The notes under the pieces: model-generated
The model's input: only the letters and a program-made list of their open reading frames with translations
Database searches by the model: none
What the model was told of the DNA's origin: nothing
Part shown: positions 62,737 through 64,000 of the stretch, piece after piece
Numbering within the stretch: the first letter of the stretch is position 1
How the letters are laid out: each line of letters begins with the position of its first letter
Made by a program: the position numbers and the translations under genes
Origin: Chryseobacterium salivictor
Lineage (GTDB): Bacteria; Bacteroidota; Bacteroidia; Flavobacteriales; Weeksellaceae
Direction of reading: 5' to 3'
Assembly (NCBI RefSeq): GCF_004359195.1
Contig: NZ_CP037954.1
Location: forward strand, 3,075,454-3,139,453
DNA length: 64,000 nucleotides

Positions 62737-62979
62737 TTAATTATTATTGGGGTTAAATTCCATTTCCCGGAGCATCTTATCGATAATTTCCAATGCTTTC
62801 TGCTCATCTGATAAATTGACCATTAACCGAACTGTGTTTGCAGTGGGCGTGGTAGTAAAAGACATATAATTATCAATTAAAAAACTTGTAATGTCTTGTG
62901 CTTCCAGTTTTGATTTTACCAATTGAATTTCAGACGGTTTCTCACTTTCAAAAACCGCGACTCTCGTTTCTCTTTCCAT
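62737..62979 (-). CDS. DUF2007 family protein
   Basis: An 80-aa protein with the DUF2007 pattern: RVAVFESEKPSEIQLVKSKL, then EAQDITSFLIDNY and a C-terminal NLSDEQKALEIIDKML. The family has a ferredoxin-like fold, resembles the PII signal-protein group and is described as a putative signal transducer; its role is unknown. It lies between two convergent or co-directional neighbours with its own terminator. Confidence 0.85.
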   Translation of the reverse strand: MERETRVAVFESEKPSEIQLVKSKLEAQDITSFLIDNYMSFTTTPTANTVRLMVNLSDEQKALEIIDKMLREMEFNPNNN

Positions 62980-63104
62980 ATTTCATTTCATTTTCGATTG
63001 TTAAAGTTACAACAAAATAATTGTAATTTATTCATTAATAATCAAAAATTAATAGGAATTCAAACTCTGTTTTATTTAAAAACCGCCTGAATCTGTTTCT
63101 ATAA
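62980..63104. other. Gap between DUF2007 and the lysine aminotransferase
   Basis: It contains a solo R3-like core CTCTGTTTTATTTAAAAACC at about 63067, which matches the tandem units of 6.4-6.8 kb. Nothing else is seen. Confidence 0.5.
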
Positions 63105-64000
63105 TTACATTTTCGCCATACAAACTTCGATTTTATCGAGCGCCATTTGAATTTCTGCCGTGCTAACATTCAGGTGTGGCCGAAACCGGATGGAATGATC
63201 ACCACAAGACAGAACAATTACGTTTTCCTGGTACAAAAGCTCCTGCAACTTATTGCGTTCTGCGCCATTGGGTAAATCGACCGCGCACATTAAACCGCGT
63301 CCTCTTGCATTGGAAATTTTATCCGGATATTTTTGGGCTAAACCCTGTAAACCGAGAAGTAAGTATTCACCGACAATCCGAGCGTTTTCTACCAGATTTT
63401 CCTTTTCGATAACTTCCAAAATTAATTGAAATCTCAGAATATCAATAAAGTTCCCGCCGAAAGTTGAATTGATCCTGGAACTTTCACGGAACACATTATT
63501 AGGAATTTCGTCGAATTTTTCTTTATTCGCCAAAACACCGCAAACCTGCGCTTTTTTACCGAAAGAAATGATATCCGGTTTTGCACTGAAATGTTCGAAA
63601 GCCCACATTTTTCCGGTAATTCCTACTCCGGTCTGTACCTCATCAAAAATCAGTAAAATTTCATTTTGGTCACAAAGATTTCTTAAACCAACAAAAAACT
63701 CATCACGGAAATGGTTGTCGCCGCCTTCTGCCTGAATCGGCTCAATGATGATACACGCCACTTTATTTGGATTTGAAAGAATGGCTTCTTCAATATTAAG
63801 GAGCGCAAGATTCTCATTTTTTATGGTTTCTTCCAAATTCTCTTCTGTAACCGGAAAATTCAAATGAGGATTAATGATTCTTGGCCAGTCGAATTTCGGA
63901 AAATACTGGTATTTTCTTGGGTCAGAAGTATTGGTTAAACTTAATGTATATCCACTTCTTCCGTGAAAGGCCTGTTTGAAATGAATACAAATTCCCGCTT
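63105..64000 (-). CDS. lat: L-lysine 6-transaminase, C-terminal part (gene runs off the right end)
   Basis: A PLP class III aminotransferase that converts lysine and 2-oxoglutarate to 2-aminoadipate semialdehyde and glutamate. 298 codons are present and the N-terminus is outside. A TTG at 63863 is not the start, since the frame stays open to the edge with FHGRSGYTLSLTNTSDPRKY and FPKFDWPRIINPH, which are typical of LAT. IIEPIQAEGGDN, LIFDEVQTGVG (the PLP Asp) and SFGKKAQVCG (the PLP Lys) follow, then STFGGNFIDILR. Ornithine aminotransferase is less likely because of these blocks. Confidence 0.92.
   Translation of the reverse strand, partial: AGICIHFKQAFHGRSGYTLSLTNTSDPRKYQYFPKFDWPRIINPHLNFPVTEENLEETIKNENLALLNIEEAILSNPNKVACIIIEPIQAEGGDNHFRDEFFVGLRNLCDQNEILLIFDEVQTGVGITGKMWAFEHFSAKPDIISFGKKAQVCGVLANKEKFDEIPNNVFRESSRINSTFGGNFIDILRFQLILEVIEKENLVENARIVGEYLLLGLQGLAQKYPDKISNARGRGLMCAVDLPNGAERNKLQELLYQENVIVLSCGDHSIRFRPHLNVSTAEIQMALDKIEVCMAKM

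Overview
The window looks like chromosomal DNA of a Flavobacteriia member of the Chryseobacterium/Kaistella type (family Weeksellaceae). The reasons are the low G+C content, -7 promoter boxes of the Bacteroidetes form TAnnTTTG, an E1 alpha/beta fused 2-oxo acid dehydrogenase, an HU-like protein of the Bacteroidetes type, GSCFA and DUF4286 proteins, and a LuxC-like reductase / ferredoxin / serC / serA neighbourhood. The genus is inferred from protein character only. No rRNA, complete tRNA, CRISPR array or intact insertion sequence was seen.

Layout. 1-8 kb: DEAD-box RNA helicase, a ParE-type toxin-antitoxin pair, a mosaic of broken gene 3' ends, an acyltransferase, a TatD nuclease, a GSCFA protein and a polyprenyl diphosphate synthase. 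6.1-6.9 kb and 7.9-9.4 kb are gene-free and made of tandem and dispersed repeats. 9.4-10.8 kb: an XRE-type regulator divergent from an HU-like DNA-binding protein, followed by another gene-free repeat zone up to 12.3 kb. 12.3-35.5 kb: a Wzx/Wzy-type surface polysaccharide (capsule or O-antigen) locus, all on the + strand. 35.9-64 kb: housekeeping and peptidase genes: M19 dipeptidase, deaminase, aminopeptidase P, a TPR protein, gyrA, LuxC-like reductase, ferredoxin, serC-serA-DUF1015, M28 peptidase, dgkA, patatin, S9 peptidase, lpd, fused E1, a small lipoprotein, a TPR/AraC-type regulator, DUF2007 and the start-truncated lysine 6-aminotransferase.

How the polysaccharide genes fit together. A Wza-like export lipoprotein and a Wzc-like chain-length tyrosine kinase open the locus. 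An epimerase and a dehydrogenase would turn UDP-GlcNAc into UDP-GalNAcA (Vi-antigen/WbpP-WbpO logic). CapE/CapF/CapG homologues (FnlABC) would make UDP-L-FucNAc. A small cupin gene sits between capE and capF. Then follow glycosyltransferases, an EpsG-like polymerase, an acetyltransferase, a pyruvyl transferase and a Wzx flippase. A WecA/MraY-like phosphoglycosyltransferase closes the locus and probably starts repeat-unit synthesis on undecaprenyl phosphate. The middle part (about 21.8-30.3 kb) is visibly more A/T-rich than the ends, as in exchangeable serotype cassettes.

The most unusual content is non-coding. It comprises a family of about 100-bp palindromic elements with 20-bp arms (R1, several loci), a second family of terminal-inverted-repeat elements with CCCTAAAGGG cores (R2, one copy inside the polysaccharide operon), a duplicated long-hairpin block (B) flanked by direct repeats, and a patch of diverged copies of the 3' ends of three neighbouring genes. 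Repeat relationships were found by eye. Family boundaries and identities are approximate.
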